A stretch of 64,000 bases of DNA from Altimarinus sp041659565 (GCA_041659565.1 JBAZXZ010000001.1:62001-126000), one strand, 5' to 3'; shown: positions 52,101-63,392, numbered from the stretch's first letter. The notes: generated by a model from the sequence alone, not told the origin. Made by a program: numbers and translations.

Positions 52101-52388
52101 ATGGAAAAAAATATAAAAAAACTTTTAGAAAATATAAATCAGAAAGATATTGTTAAAATATTAGAACATAATATATCTAATATAAAGAAAAATGATGAGA
52201 AAAACAGAGTTATAATTTATGTAAATAAAAAATATGTTATGAATGATTTATTAAAATCTGATAAATTAGAAGATCTTATTAAATGAATTCATACAACTTT
52301 TTGAGATAATTATTCTACAAGTTTAAAACTAAAAGCAGATATTTCTCATGATAGAGAAATGCTTGTTCCTCGTACTATTCACTTTTAA
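52101..52388 (+). CDS. hypothetical protein
   Basis: The 95-residue protein has two halves: a helical N-terminus (KKLLENINQKDIVKILEHNI) and then strands NRVIIYVNKKYVMNDLL and LKLKADISHDREMLVPRTIH. The alpha-beta layout is reminiscent of small RNA- or DNA-binding modules, but no family was recognised. A clear terminator follows 12 bases after the stop. Confidence 0.6.
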
Positions 52389-52400
52389 TCTATATTTTTA

Positions 52401-52428
52401 AAGCTAGTATGACCATACTAGCTTTTTT
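52401..52428 (+). terminator. rho-independent terminator
   Basis: An 11-bp perfect stem AAGCTAGTATG/CATACTAGCTT (52401-52411 and 52414-52424) with a tight loop is followed by a T-run. It ends the two-gene unit and precedes the rsmG promoter region. Confidence 0.9.
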
Positions 52429-52492
52429 ATTGTGATTTTTAAAATTTGCAATATAATATGGTTATATTTTTATTTTTTAGTACACATTTCTT

Positions 52493-53224
52493 ATGTTACA
52501 AAAATTATTTAAATCTTATAATTTCAATTTTGATGAAAAAACGATTAAAAAATTTGAGGATTTTTTAATGATGTTTAAAGAAAAAAATAATCAAATTAAT
52601 TTATCTAGTTTAAGAGATGATGAATCAATTATAGAAAAACATTTTATAGATAGTTTAATGTTAACTAAATTTATACAGTTATCTTGAAATATTGCTGATA
52701 TTTGAACTTGATGAGGGTTTCCTCTTATTCCACTTGCAATTTATGATAATATTCAGAATAAAGATTCTGAAATAAATTCAGGATGACAGATTGCTGAAAC
52801 TCAATTTTATTGAATTGATTCAGTTGCAAAAAAATTAAAATCAATAGATGAGTTTGCTTTACAATTATGACTTCCAAATGTTCAAACTATTCATTCCAGA
52901 TGTGAGGATTTATGACAAGATAAAGAATATAGAGAAACTTTTGATTTTGTACTTTCTCGTGCAACTGCCTACTTCCCTACTTTGCTTGAATATGCAATTC
53001 CATTACTAAAAGTATGATGAATATTTATAGCTTATAAAATGGATAATGAAAATGAAATTTTAGAGTGAGATGTAGCTTTGATTAAGCTAAAATCAGAAAT
53101 TGTATATATAAAGAAATATGAATTAGGATGACAAAAAAGGAGTCTAGTTTTTGTGAGAAAAAATGAAAAAACTCCTAAGGATTATCCTAGGAGTTCACAG
53201 ATTATTGCAAGGAAGTCTCTTTAG
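52493..53224 (+). CDS. rsmG: 16S rRNA (guanine-N7)-methyltransferase RsmG
   Basis: The 243-residue protein methylates G527-type guanine of 16S rRNA. It has the family N-terminus (FKEKNNQINLSSLRDDESII, then EKHFIDSLML) and the SAM-binding loop NIADIGTGGGFPLIPLAIYD (glycines largely TGA). LGLPNVQTIHSRCEDLG and FDFVLSRATAYFPTLLEYAI follow. Just after the loop, an insert of about ten residues (NKDSEINSGGQIAE) is encoded by a palindromic repeat (52763-52789). The insert is placed between strand 1 and the following D-S-x-x-K-K block, where a loop can tolerate it. The stop overlaps that of the convergent HAD gene. Confidence 0.93.
52763..52789. repeat. palindromic repeat inserted inside rsmG
   Basis: Stem ATTCTGAA/TTCAGGAT around ATAAA is followed by GACAG, the same unit as at 62219-62245 and close to 154-178. 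Its length preserves the rsmG frame, and its TGA is read as Gly. Confidence 0.75.
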
Positions 53225-53892
53225 AAATTCAATTTTAGCCATTCATTTTCTCAAAAATCATTCAATGATTTTATTATTAAATCTGAAATTAAAAATTTAT
53301 TATTATTTATATTAATTATTTCAGGAACAGCTACACATTTAACCTTAGCTGCTTTTGATGATATAACTCAATTTAAAGAATCTTCAAAAGATAAACATTG
53401 TTCTGGTTTTAATCACATTTTTTTGTAAGTACTTATGTATACTCATGGGTGTGGTTTTCAAAATTCTTCATCTTGTGCAGAATTAATTACATTGAAATAA
53501 TCTCTAATGTTGAATTTATTTATCACTGTTTCAATAATTGAATATTCAGAACTAGATGCAATTGCAATATTATTAATATTTTTGCTTTTTAAAAAACTGA
53601 TTATTTTAGCTACTCATGCTTTTTCAACTCATTTAGAATTTATTAAATCTTTTACCATTGTAACAATATTTTTACTTACTTCTTTTTTTCATAAATCTTT
53701 TTCATTCCATGGAAATAAACTATACCAATATTCTACTACTTCATCAACATGTAATCCAGTGGTTTTTGTTGTTTGTTCCACTGTTAAATTTATTCAGACT
53801 TTTTTAAAAGAGTTAATTTCTGCTTCTTGCCATAAAGGTTCAGAATCTATAAGAAGTCAATCCATATCAAAAATTATTCATTCAATTTTCAT
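53221..53892 (-). CDS. HAD-superfamily phosphatase, beta-phosphoglucomutase/YniC-like
   Basis: The 223 residues hold the HAD motifs: I, IIFDMDGLLIDSEPLW (nucleophile Asp9); II, IAIASSSEYS; III, the Lys in EEFGKPHPGVYISTYKKMG; IV, CLSFEDSLNGVISSKAA. The cap region between I and II is the helical type of beta-phosphoglucomutases and 2-deoxyglucose-6-phosphate or hexitol phosphatases. Substrate is probably a sugar phosphate. It faces rsmG tail to tail, and the two stops overlap in TTAG. Confidence 0.9.
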
Positions 53893-53926
53893 ATTTTAAT
53901 TTAAATTAATAATATATATTAAAAAA

Positions 53927-55768
53927 TTACTCAACAGTTACACTTTTAGCTAAATTTTGAGGTTTATCTACATCTCTTCATAAATCTGTTGCTGTATGTA
54001 GAGCAAATAACCAAACTGGGATTAAACAAATGAAAGGACTTATTAATTTATCTACTTCTGGAACTTCTATTGTATCATCATATAACTCTTCATCTTTTTC
54101 TCACTTTGTAATTACTCATAAAACTATTCAATTTCTGGCTTTCACTTCCTTTATATTTGAATTAGTTTTTTCTTGAAATACTCATTTTAAATTCAAAAAT
54201 ATACATAAGAAATTTTTATTTACTAAAGCAAGTGGTCAGTGTTTCATTTCTCAGCTTGAATAAGCTTCTGAATGAATATAACTTAATTCTTTAAGTTTTA
54301 AGCTTCCCTCTTGAGCTATAGGATACAATAAATTTCTTCATAAGAAAAATAAACTTTTAGCTTTACTATATTTTTTAGCAATTTTTTTAATTTCTTTACT
54401 TTGTTCTAATTCTTTTTCAAAAATTCATTTAAGTTTTGCTAATTCAGAGATTATTTCTTTTCATTTTGTATATTGAAGATCTCTATTTAATCACATACTT
54501 ATTGCCATAAGTATAAGTACTCATAATTGTCCAATTATATTTTTAGTTGATGCAACTCAGATTTCACTTCAAGCATGAGAGAATAATCACATATCACACA
54601 TTCTAGCTATTGTACTTCATACTACATTTACAATTCAAAAAGTTAGACATCATTTTGATTTTACCATTTTTAAGCATTCTCTAACATCAGCAGTTTCTCC
54701 TGATTGTGATAAAAATATATATAAAGTCTTACTATCTGGTATAAATGTATCATATAAAAATTCATTACTAATTCTAACTTCAGCAGGAATTCAAGCTATC
54801 TCTCTAAACCAGTATGTTCAAGTATATCATGCAAAATAACTAGATCCTGAGGCTATTATTTCTATTCTTTCTATATCATGTTCATTGAGTTCTTGTAGAG
54901 TCTCATTATGAATAGTTTTTGTTTCAAAATTAATTCTTCATTTAAATACATTTTCTATAACTTCAGGTATTTCATTTATTTCTTTTTCAGTAAAAGTATC
55001 AAATTTTCATTTTACTGATTTTTTAAAGTTTTTTTCTATTTTTTCGCTTTGTCTTGATATCTCACTTAAATTAGATGTAGTTGTATAATTTCAAGAAAAA
55101 ATAGTATATTTTCAATTTTTTATAACTACTATTTCATTATCTTCCATTTGTACAAATTCGGATGCAACTGATGATAAAGCATTTATATCACTTGCTAAAA
55201 ATATATCTGTCCCATTAATTCAAATTATCATTGGACTTCATAGTTTTGTTCAAACTAATGTATCTGGTTGTCTTTTATCAATTATTGCTAAAGCATAAGC
55301 TCAAATAATAGTTTGTGATATTTTTTGAATAGTTGAAAGCATATCTCAGTCATATAATTCTTCTAATAATTTTGCCACAACTTCACTATCTGTTTCTGAA
55401 TAAAATTTATATTTTTTTTCAAGGCGTTTTCTTAATTCTTTATAATTTTCAATTATACCATTATGTACTATATAAAATCTCTTACTTTCACTATAATGAG
55501 GATGAGCATTTTCTTCAGTTACTCATCAATGAGTTGCCCATCTAGTATGAGCTATACCAACAGGATATATTATATCTCTCTTTTTTTGTGCTACTTTTGT
55601 TGTTAGATTGGCTACTTTTCATACAGACTTTTCTAGATATACATCTCATTTTTCACTTAATCAAACAATTCAAGCACTATCATATCATCTATATTCAAGG
55701 TTTTTAAGTCAATCTAAAAGAAACGGGATTGAATCTTGTTTTCAGTTATAAGCAAATATTCAGCACAT
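53927..55768 (-). CDS. glmS: glutamine-fructose-6-phosphate aminotransferase
   Basis: The 613-residue protein makes glucosamine-6-phosphate for the cell wall. The N-terminal glutaminase starts MCGIFAYNGKQDSIPFLLDG with catalytic Cys2, and has GIAHTRWATHGGVTEENAHP and FYIVHNGIIENYKELRKRLE. The two SIS isomerase domains follow: IIASGSSYFAGYTGTYWFRE, FLSQSGETADVRECLKMVKS, and later LFFLGRNLLYPIAQEGSLKL. The C-terminus ends DVDKPQNLAKSVTVE, the family tail. A leading ribozyme or regulatory RNA was not seen. A MITE-like repeat lies upstream. Confidence 0.97.
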
Positions 55769-55800
55769 AATTTTAGTATTAAGTAATAAATAAGTGTAGC

Positions 55801-55889
55801 TGTCATCCTGAGAGTAACGAAGGATCCCTTTATCATTGTATGTGCAATAAACTAAGTTTAAGGGATTCTTCATTTCATTCAGAATGACA
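55801..55889. repeat. MITE-like palindromic repeat, about 90 bp
   Basis: The left end TGTCATCCTGAGAGTAACGA and AGGATCCCTT and the right end AAGGGATTCTTCATTTCATT...AGAATGACA form inverted halves. Same family as 40010-40100. It occupies the gap between glmS and the next minus-strand gene, 10 bases from that gene's stop. Confidence 0.8.
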
Positions 55890-55898
55890 ATCAAAATA

Positions 55899-56276
55899 TT
55901 AATTCTTGTTAAATATAATCTCTATTTGATTTTTTGTCAATTTTAAAAACTCATTAGTGTTATCTATGTCGTTTAAGTTGAAGCTTTTGTTATCTGGAAT
56001 ATAAGCCAAAACTTTGGTATCAATTAAGTAGTGAAAAATTTCTTTAAACTCTAAAGTATTGTTATAATTAGAATAGAATTTAAATAATTGTATATGGTTA
56101 ACTCAGAGTTTATTTGAAATACATCTCCAAGATTTTTTTTCTATAATATGATAAATTGATGCTTTGATAAGTAATACTCAGGAAAGTTTTCTAGTATAAA
56201 ATCATAAATTAGCCAGTTTTCTGTTTATGTAGTTGTAATCTTTGGTTTGGATTTTTTGAAATCGTATTATCCACAT
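55899..56276 (-). CDS. hypothetical basic protein, possible mobile-element remnant
   Basis: The 125-residue basic protein (start MWIIRFQKIQTKDYNYINRK) has a segment WRCISNKLGVNHIQLFKFYS that reads like a helix-turn-helix. The frame remains open upstream of this ATG for about 60 bases without another ATG, so the true start is uncertain. Glycines are two TGA. It sits between htrA and a MITE-like repeat. A transposase OrfA fragment is one possibility; there is no DDE domain next to it. Confidence 0.45.
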
Positions 56277-56325
56277 TATAGCTTGAGTTATTAGGTATCA
56301 ATATTTAGTCAGGAATGATGATTTT

Positions 56326-57483
56326 CTAGTTTTCTCATAAAATTAACTCAACTTCTTTTTCTTTTCAATCTTTATCCATAACTTTAAGTTTAATTGTATC
56401 TCATGGAATTTTTGTTTGAATTATAGTAGTTAATGTATTATCCATATTGATTTTTTTAGAATCAGCTTCTAATATGATATCTCATCATACTATTCATGCT
56501 TTTTCTGCATTACTTCAAGAAACTATTGAGTTAGCCACTTTAGGTATGTAAGCTCAATAATTTACTTTTAATCATAAATCTTTTTGAATTCAAGTTGAGT
56601 TAATAATATAATTAATTCATATAAAAGGTTTTTTTATAGATCAGTATTTTTCTATAGATTTTAGCATATAGTTAATTCTATTTTGAGTTAGAGGTATAGA
56701 AAATCATAATCATTCTGCTCATGAAACTATAGCTGTGTTAATCCCGATAACTTTTCAATCTAGATTTACTAAAGGTCATCAACTATTTCCAGGATTTATA
56801 GCTGCATCAGTTTGAATAAGTCATGATAATTTGATGATTTCATCTCATATAGTTCTATTTTTACCACTTATAACTCAAAGAGAAACTGAATTTTGATATT
56901 CGGCTAAGGCATTTCACACAGCTATAGCAAATTCTCATACTGTAATATCTTCATTGTCATTTATTATATCAAGTGGTTCATAAATTTTATTTAATGAGAC
57001 TTGAAGTATAGCTAAATCTGTAATTGGATCAATTGCCAAGATTTTAGCATCATATTCTTCTCATTCATTTGTAATAACTGTATATTCGGCTGTTTCATCA
57101 CTTATTACATGTTTATTTGTTATTATTTTTCAATCTTTTGTGATGAAAAATCAAGTTCATCATCATACTTTGCTTTTTACAGTTCAAACAGGAGTTTGAA
57201 AAAATCAAAAAGGATCTTGTCTATATACAGTTAAATCTTTTTTAATTATTATACTTACAACTGATGGCGATATTGTTTTAACTATTTTTGTTATATCTGT
57301 TTGCAGACTTGTAACACTGGTAATTTTCTCAGTTTTCAGAGTTTCTTCTTTTATTACTTCAGGTTTTAAATTTAGGTATTCAGGATAGTATTTTATTATA
57401 AAAATACTTCAAAATAAACCAGAAATAAATGAACAGATGATCAGTAATATTGCAAGTATTGAGTTTATAATCTTTCCTTTCAT
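56326..57483 (-). CDS. htrA: HtrA/DegP-type serine protease with PDZ domain
   Basis: This 385-residue protein has an N-terminal membrane anchor (IINSILAILLIICSFISGLF) and a trypsin-like domain. The catalytic triad is complete: His125 in ITNKHVIS, Asp156 in DPITDLAILQ, Ser234 in AAINPGNSGGPLVNLDG. One PDZ domain follows (about 300-380, SNAEKAGIVGGDIILEADSK). It degrades or refolds damaged exported proteins. Both glycines after the active Ser are TGA, a good test of the code. Topology is that of the widely conserved membrane-bound bacterial form. Confidence 0.95.
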
Positions 57484-57580
57484 AAAATATTTTAATTAAA
57501 AATATGATTTCACTATAATTTTATGTATTTTTACTAAATTAGTTAATTATTTTTACTAAAATTGATTGACTTTTTATTAA

Positions 57581-58069
57581 TTATATTTTTAATGTACATA
57601 TTGATAATTCACCTGGTCAATATATTTCTAGGATTGTTTCATACTTTTTTTTAATTCTATTAACAAGATTCATTATGTAAGGAGTATTTTTTTCATATCA
57701 TTTAACTACAACTATTTCTAAATCTTTATGATTTTCTTTTGCATATTTTAATACTTCATTTAATGCTATCTCTCAAAAATGTTTAATTCAAGATTTTTCA
57801 GAATATCAATTATTTTCATATACTTCTTTTAAAAATTCTGGCATATGTTCAAATCAATTAGCATTAGTTAAATGTTCAACATTTCCTACTGAATATTGAA
57901 CTTTTCAAAATCATTCTTGAACAATTTTAAATACTATATATGCCAATAGTTCTCATTCTTTGTTTTTAAAGAAGAATTCATATTCTCATTTATCTTTATT
58001 AAATTTAATTTCTTTTTTGTAGTCAATTTTTCATTCTCATTCTAATTCAGATTTGATTATTGTGTTCAT
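57581..58069 (-). CDS. hypothetical protein
   Basis: The 162-residue soluble acidic protein starts MNTIIKSELEGEGKIDYKKE. The C-terminal half has LEIVVVKGYEKNTPYIMNLV, then NRIKKKYETILEIYGPGELS. The central part (GIKHFGEIALNEVLKYAKEN) is placed like the helix after an acyl-CoA binding loop in GNAT proteins, but without a clear signature. It starts 5 bases after the rnr stop and is likely translated from the same transcript. Confidence 0.65.
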
Positions 58070-58074
58070 ATTAA

Positions 58075-60213
58075 TTATTTTATTAATTCAAAATTAATTC
58101 TAGAAAAAACTTCATCAATATCCTTAACTTTTATTCTTACTTTATCTGCTAATCTATATCTTTCTCATGTATGACTATTTTTAATTTCAAGTAGCATATC
58201 ATCAAAACTTAATTTATTTATATCTTTATTTCATCATTTAGTATGATTTCAAGAATATAAGTCTACAAATCATTCTACTGTATTTTCTAATTGTATAAAA
58301 ATTCATTTTTCTATTACTCATGAGATTACTCAGTCAAATTCCTCTCATATTTTGTCTATCATAAATCTAGCTTTTAGATAATCATCAACTTTACGTTCTA
58401 TATCTTCAGCCATTCTCTGTTGTTCACTACATAAATTTGCAACATTTGGTAATATACTTGTATAATGTTCTATCCTAGATTTTGTAAGTTTACCATTTAA
58501 ATGTTCTTTTATAATTCTGTGTATTTGTAAATCTGGATATCTTCTGATTGGTGATGTAAAATGACTATAATACTCAAGTCAAAGACCATAATGTCAATCA
58601 TTTATAGTAGAATACATCGCTCTAGTCATAGTTTTTAATATCAATTTTGATATAAAACTTTCTTCTTCTCTTCATTTCAATTTTTCAATTATATCTGTTA
58701 ATTTATCTTTATATTCAACTCAAATATATTTTAAGGCATATTTTAATCTATCTATATCTTCTGTTTCAGGATCAGGATGAACTCTATATAAAAATGGAAA
58801 ACTACTATATTTTTTTGCAACAGCTTCATTTGCTAAAATCATAAAAAATTCAATTACTTTATTTGCTTCATATTTTGGATATTCTTTAATTTCAACTGGA
58901 AATCATTTTTCATTAACCAATATTTTTGTTTCTATTAAATCAAATTCAATATATCAATGATCTTTCTTGAATTTATAAAGTATTTTTTTTAACTCATAAC
59001 TCAATTTTAATTTTTCAAATAATGGTAATGTATCATTTTGAGTATATTTATCATTTTTCATTAATAAGTTATCAATTGACCAGTCTTTAAATCACATATT
59101 TTTTATATCTTCCGCATTTTTATATGATAATCTAAAATTTGAATTAATAACACTTTCATAAACTTCACTTGAGACAAGTTCTCATTTTGGATTTATTTCC
59201 ATTTCACAAGTCATTGTTAACTTGTCTTCAAATGGATTTAGACTACAAAGTTTGTTTGAAAGTATTTCAGGAAGCATAGGAACAACTCTATCAACAAAAT
59301 AAATACTTGTTCATCTCAGTTTTGCTTCATTATCAAGGTCAGACATTTCAGTAATATAATGAGTTACATCAGCTATATGAACCCATAATTTATAATTTCA
59401 ATTATCTAGTTTTTCTATACTTATTGCATCATCAAAATCTTTTGCATCATCAGGATCAATAGTATACACAAATAAATCTCTTATATCTCTTCTTTTTCAA
59501 CCTAAATCTTTTAGTTCAACTTTTTTAGGCATATTTTTAAGAGTTTCAATTATTTTTGGTGGAAATGTAGGCCTAGCTCATCATTCATATGCCATAGCCA
59601 TTACATCTACATATTTTTCTCAAGCTTTTCATAATTTTTCTATTATTGTTCATTCAGGATTTTTCCCTGACCATTTAGTTATTTTTAAAGCCACTTTATC
59701 TCATTCTTCTAATCATTTTAAATCTTTTCAAGCAATAAAAATATCTTTTTTGAAATAAGGATTATCAAGTACTACAAATCCATATCATTTGTTTTCTTTT
59801 TCTATATATTGTTGTACTGATTCAAAAGTTCATGTTAAAACTTTATCAGCTCTTTTTGTAACTTTTTCTATAACTGCTTCTTTTCTTCATTTAAATTCTT
59901 TTACACTAAATAGAACTTCATCTCAAGAAAGAGTATCTCATCTATTTGTAAAAAATACATAATATCATTGCTTTGTTCAATCTTCTAAAATTGTATCTAC
60001 AAATCAAAAATCTCATCTTCATTCTTTATAAATTCAAGTTAATAAAGGTCATTTTGGTATATTATTTTCATATACATTTTTTTCATTTGAATTATCTTCA
60101 TTTCTATTATATTTTTTAAATCAGTTATTTCAGTTGTCGTTTCATTTATTATGAAAATTTCTATGATTTTTTTTATCTTCTCATCTATTAGATTTGTATT
60201 TTTTAAATGACAT
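58075..60213 (-). CDS. rnr: ribonuclease R (RNB family exoribonuclease)
   Basis: The 712-residue protein starts with a charged, basic low-complexity region (KKYKSNRGEDKKNHRNFHNK). Two cold-shock/OB domains follow, then the RNB domain with TIDPDDAKDFDDAISIEKL (metal Asp cluster about 255-265). LWVHIADVTHYITEMSDLDN, YFVDRVVPMLPEILSNKLCS, FFMILANEAVAKKYSSFPFL and HFTSPIRRYPDLQIHRIIKE are also present, with a C-terminal S1 domain. It digests structured RNA 3' to 5'. Domain order is standard. It leads a transcript with the hypothetical gene after it. Confidence 0.95.
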
Positions 60214-60352
60214 AGTTTTTTATAGTTAAAAAATATTAGTTTGATTTAAAAATGAAATCTAAACTAAAAACTTAATTTAACTTATTATATCAATACTTTC
60301 ATATAAAACAAAAAATTTTATTTTGAGGATTTTTTAAAAAAAATGTATAAAT

Positions 60353-60382
60353 AAAAAGCAGACTAGTGATAGTCTACTTTTT
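60353..60382 (-). terminator. terminator of grpE
   Basis: Imperfect stem AAAAAGCAGACTA/TAGTCTACTTTTT with one C-A mismatch and a four-base loop, followed on the minus strand by an A/T run. It lies 21 bases past the grpE stop. Confidence 0.8.
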
Positions 60383-60402
60383 ATTTATTTTATAATCTAT
60401 AT

Positions 60403-60960
60403 TTATCCTTGCCCTACCACAACTTTAGCAACTCTAAGTACTCTATCTCCTATCATATATCATTTTTCAAATTCATCAAGTATAATTCATTCTTCTCATG
60501 GGATTTGTGTCATTACTTCATGTTTTTCTATATTGATTTGATCTCATTTTGAATCAAAAGCTTTAACTCCCATTCTTTCAAGATCTTGTAATAATTTTTT
60601 TTCTATAGATATAATTCAAGTATACACTGTTCATTTTTTTTGGTCATCTGGAGTTTGTAAGATAATCCTTTGTAAATCATCTATTCTTGGTAATATTTTT
60701 TTCAGTATATCTGCTTTCAAAAAAAATATCATATCTTCCCTATCTCTTTCTACTCTTTTTTTGAAATTATTAAAATCAGCTTGTTGTCTAGTAAAAGCTT
60801 CTTTTAATTTACTACATTCTGAATCTGCATCCACTGATTCACTTTCTATTATTTCTTCGTTAATTTTATTTTCATCAATAATTCATTCATCATTAACTAA
60901 TTCTTCTTCTAATATTTTTTCAACTTCTTCAGGTGTTGTTTTTTTATCGTGTTTTGTCAT
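60403..60960 (-). CDS. grpE: nucleotide exchange factor GrpE
   Basis: The 185 residues have an acidic N-terminal tail and long helix (KLKEAFTRQQADFNNFKKRV), then ILPRIDDLQRIILQTPD. The C-terminal beta wing has EKHEVMTQIPGEEGIILDEF and GYMIGDRVLRVAKVVVGQG, the family end. It exchanges ADP on DnaK, which is not in the window. One gene between terminator and divergent exonuclease III, so it is transcribed alone. Confidence 0.95.
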
Positions 60961-61090
60961 TTTGGTATAAAAATTATATATATAAATTAATATTTAAAAT
61001 ATATTCAAAAAAAATATTTTTTCAAGATAAAACTTTACTTTTGTATAATAAAAAATAAAATAAATTTTAACTATAAATTAATAATTTTTT

Positions 61091-61873
61091 ATGAAAATAA
61101 TTACTTGGAATGTAAATGGGATAAGAGCAGTTGCTCAGAAATGATTTAAAGAATTTATTGCATCTGAGAACCCTGATATACTATGTATTCAAGAAACAAA
61201 AGCATTTGAAGAACAATTTTTAAAAGATGTATGACCTGTGGAATGATATAATTATATATGGCATAGTTGAACTGCAGCTTGATATGCCTGAACTGCTATA
61301 TTTTATAAAAATTCACTTGAGATACTAAATTGAAGAAATCATTTTGAAGAAGTAGAACATTTTCATACTGACTGAAGAATTACTGAAATTAAAACTAAAG
61401 ATTTTGTGCTTATAAATTGATATTTTCCAAATTGATGAACAAGAGCTGATTGAACAGAGATGCTTTGATATAAACTAGAATTTTATGATAAGATAATAGA
61501 TTATGCAAACAAATTAGTTAAATCTGGTGAAAATGTAGTAATCACTTGAGATTTTAATATTTGTCATACTGAAATTGATATAGCAAGGCCAAAAGAAAAT
61601 GAAAATAGTATATGATTTTTACCTGTAGAAAGAGCTAAAATAACTGAACTTTTAAATAATTGATATTTAGATACTTTCAGGTACTTTTATCCAGATAAAA
61701 AAGATGTCTATAGTTGGTGGAGTTACAGAGCCTGAGCTAGACCTAGGAATATCTGATGGAGATTAGATTATTTTGTTGTTAATAAAGATTTTATAGATAA
61801 AATAGAAGCAATTGAATATATGACTTCTGTTATGTGAAGTGATCATTGTCCAGTTAAATTAATTATTAAATAA
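61091..61873 (+). CDS. xth: exodeoxyribonuclease III / AP endonuclease
   Basis: The 260-residue protein is a full EEP-family DNA repair enzyme. It has MKIITWNVNGIRAVAQKGFK, PDILCIQETKAFEEQFLKDV (catalytic Glu34), GYFPNGGTRADGTEMLGYKL, NVVITGDFNICHTEIDIARP and VYSWWSYRAGARPRNIGWRL, and ends TSVMGSDHCPVKLIIK. It cuts at abasic sites and removes 3' blocks. Glycines of TGDFN and the two-glycine FPNGGT are TGA. The mazG-like gene follows 5 bases later. Confidence 0.95.
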
Positions 61874-61878
61874 TTATT

Positions 61879-62184
61879 ATGGAATTTAAAGAATTACAAG
61901 AAAAAATAGTAGCAAATGCGATAAGTTATGGAAAAAGGTACAATGTTGAAATAGATGAAGATTTTGCATTACTTAAACTTTATGAAGAAGTTTGAGAATA
62001 TACACAAGCTGTTTTAATTCACAGAAGAAAAAGTAGACCTGAAAAATTTTTATCCGAAGAAAAATCAAAAGAAGAATTAGCTAAAGAATTGGCTGATGTA
62101 GTTGGTATGGCAATGGTAAATGCTCATCTATTTTGAATTGATTTAGAAGAGGCTTTTACTAAAAAATGGTTTAATAATAAATAA
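61879..62184 (+). CDS. MazG-like nucleotide pyrophosphohydrolase
   Basis: This 101-residue single-domain protein has the MazG metal motifs: LLKLYEEVGEYTQAVLIHRR (E-E-x-x-E) and EELAKELADVVGMAMVNAHL (E-x-x-D). MazG-like enzymes remove pyrophosphate from nucleoside triphosphates, often damaged or regulatory ones. It is co-transcribed with exonuclease III, so a house-cleaning role beside DNA repair is plausible. A second, longer MazG-type gene is at 62964-63392. Confidence 0.85.
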
Positions 62185-62218
62185 TTTTTATTTTGATTGT
62201 ATAAAATAATGTATTATA

Positions 62219-62245
62219 GATACTGAAATAAATTCAAGACGACAG
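62219..62245. repeat. short palindromic repeat unit
   Basis: GATACTGAAATAAATTCAAG followed by ACGACAG is a close match to the unit inside rsmG (52763-52789). It sits 46 bases before a membrane-protein start codon, in the gap after the mazG-like gene. Confidence 0.65.
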
Positions 62246-62290
62246 TTATTGAGTATTATTTACTACACATTAACCACTAACAATTATCTT

Positions 62291-62962
62291 ATGAATAGAT
62301 ATGAAAAAATGTTTTTTTCAAAATTTATACAAGAATGAAGTGAAGTAAAATATGTTGTTCATGAACATTTTGTGGTGATTTTAGATAGATTAATTATTAC
62401 TTTTTTATTGTTTGTTTTTATTCCTTGTTTTTTGTATTTTATTTCAGGTAGGTTTCAGCAATTTGTTCCTTTTAATATATTTGAAATCTATCTTATACTT
62501 GTATATATAAAAATTATTTATGATATATTTGATTGGTATAATGATGTATGGATAATTACAGAAAAAAGTGTAATTGATTTAAAATGGGCTTTGCTTTATA
62601 TAAAAATGAATTCTGTAGATTTTGAAAGTATAGAATGAATAGAAATAGAACAAAAATGACTTTTTGATAAGATACTTTGAAAATGAACTTTAATAATTCA
62701 TAAAATATGAGATGAATTTTTTAGATTAAAAGAAGCTAAAATACCTTTTGAAGCACTTGAAGAAATAGAAAGAATAAAAGATGAAAAAGAAGCTGAACCA
62801 GAAAATGAAGAAAAAGAAAAATTTGAACTTATACTTGAAGCTCTAAGTTGAGTTGTAAATGAATATCTTGAAGTATCACATCTAAAGAAAAAGAATGAAG
62901 AAACTATAAATTCAAAACTTGAAGAAGTGGTTAATAAAGAGTGAACTATTGATTTGAGATAA
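62291..62962 (+). CDS. membrane protein with bacterial PH domain
   Basis: The 223 residues have two hydrophobic helices (LIITFLLFVFIPCFLYFISG and FNIFEIYLILVYIKIIYDIF). A bacterial PH-like domain follows (about 75-155, DVWIITEKSVIDLKWALLYI, FESIEGIEIEQKGLFDKI, LGKGTLIIHKIGDEFFRLKE). It ends in an acidic coiled-coil. The W-x-I-T-x-x-R/K-I/V-I-D strand pattern is typical of DUF304/bPH2 proteins, of unknown role in the membrane. Confidence 0.82.
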
Positions 62963-62963
62963 A

Positions 62964-63392
62964 TTAAGCTTCACATCAATACAAACAATCATGTTCATCT
63001 TTTAATTCTTGTTTTTGTTTTTTCTTTGTTTCTATCCATGATCAGTAAGTTGTTGAATCTTGTTGGTGGTGAGCATCAATTCTTTCACTAAGTTTTTTAT
63101 AAGATCTTTCAAATACTTTTTTTACATCTGTAATATATCAATTCTTTTTAAATATTTGAAGTAAACAAACATATCACCATAATACATCTCATAATTCATC
63201 TTCAAGATGAACTGAATTATTAAGTTTAATTTCATCTTTTACTTCTTCCATTTCTTCGAGAATTCAATTAAAATAAGTTTCCCATCATTTATAGAAGTCA
63301 CTATATTTTGGATTATCACTTTTTTGATCATTTTCGTAGTATTGTATCCAAGAATCTGATAAGTTTATTATTTTTTTAAGTGTGTGGTGCAT
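62964..63392 (-). CDS. MazG-family nucleotide pyrophosphohydrolase
   Basis: The 142-residue protein has GILEEMEEVKDEIKLNNSVH and LEDELGDVLWGYVCLLQIFK, giving the E-x-x-E and E-x-x-D metal ligands of the all-alpha NTP pyrophosphatase fold. A further stretch includes KVFERSYKKLSERID and a Cys-containing C-terminus (DEHDCLYGCEA). It stands convergent to the PH-domain gene with one base between stops. Its relation to the 61879 gene (about 100 residues) is that of a paralogue or a different substrate class. Confidence 0.85.

Noticed and set aside
56291..56338. Short minus-strand ORF with two His (MRKLENHHSGLNIDT) after htrA, as another leader
   Set aside because: No terminator or alternative pairing follows it, and it overlaps the end of htrA in another frame.
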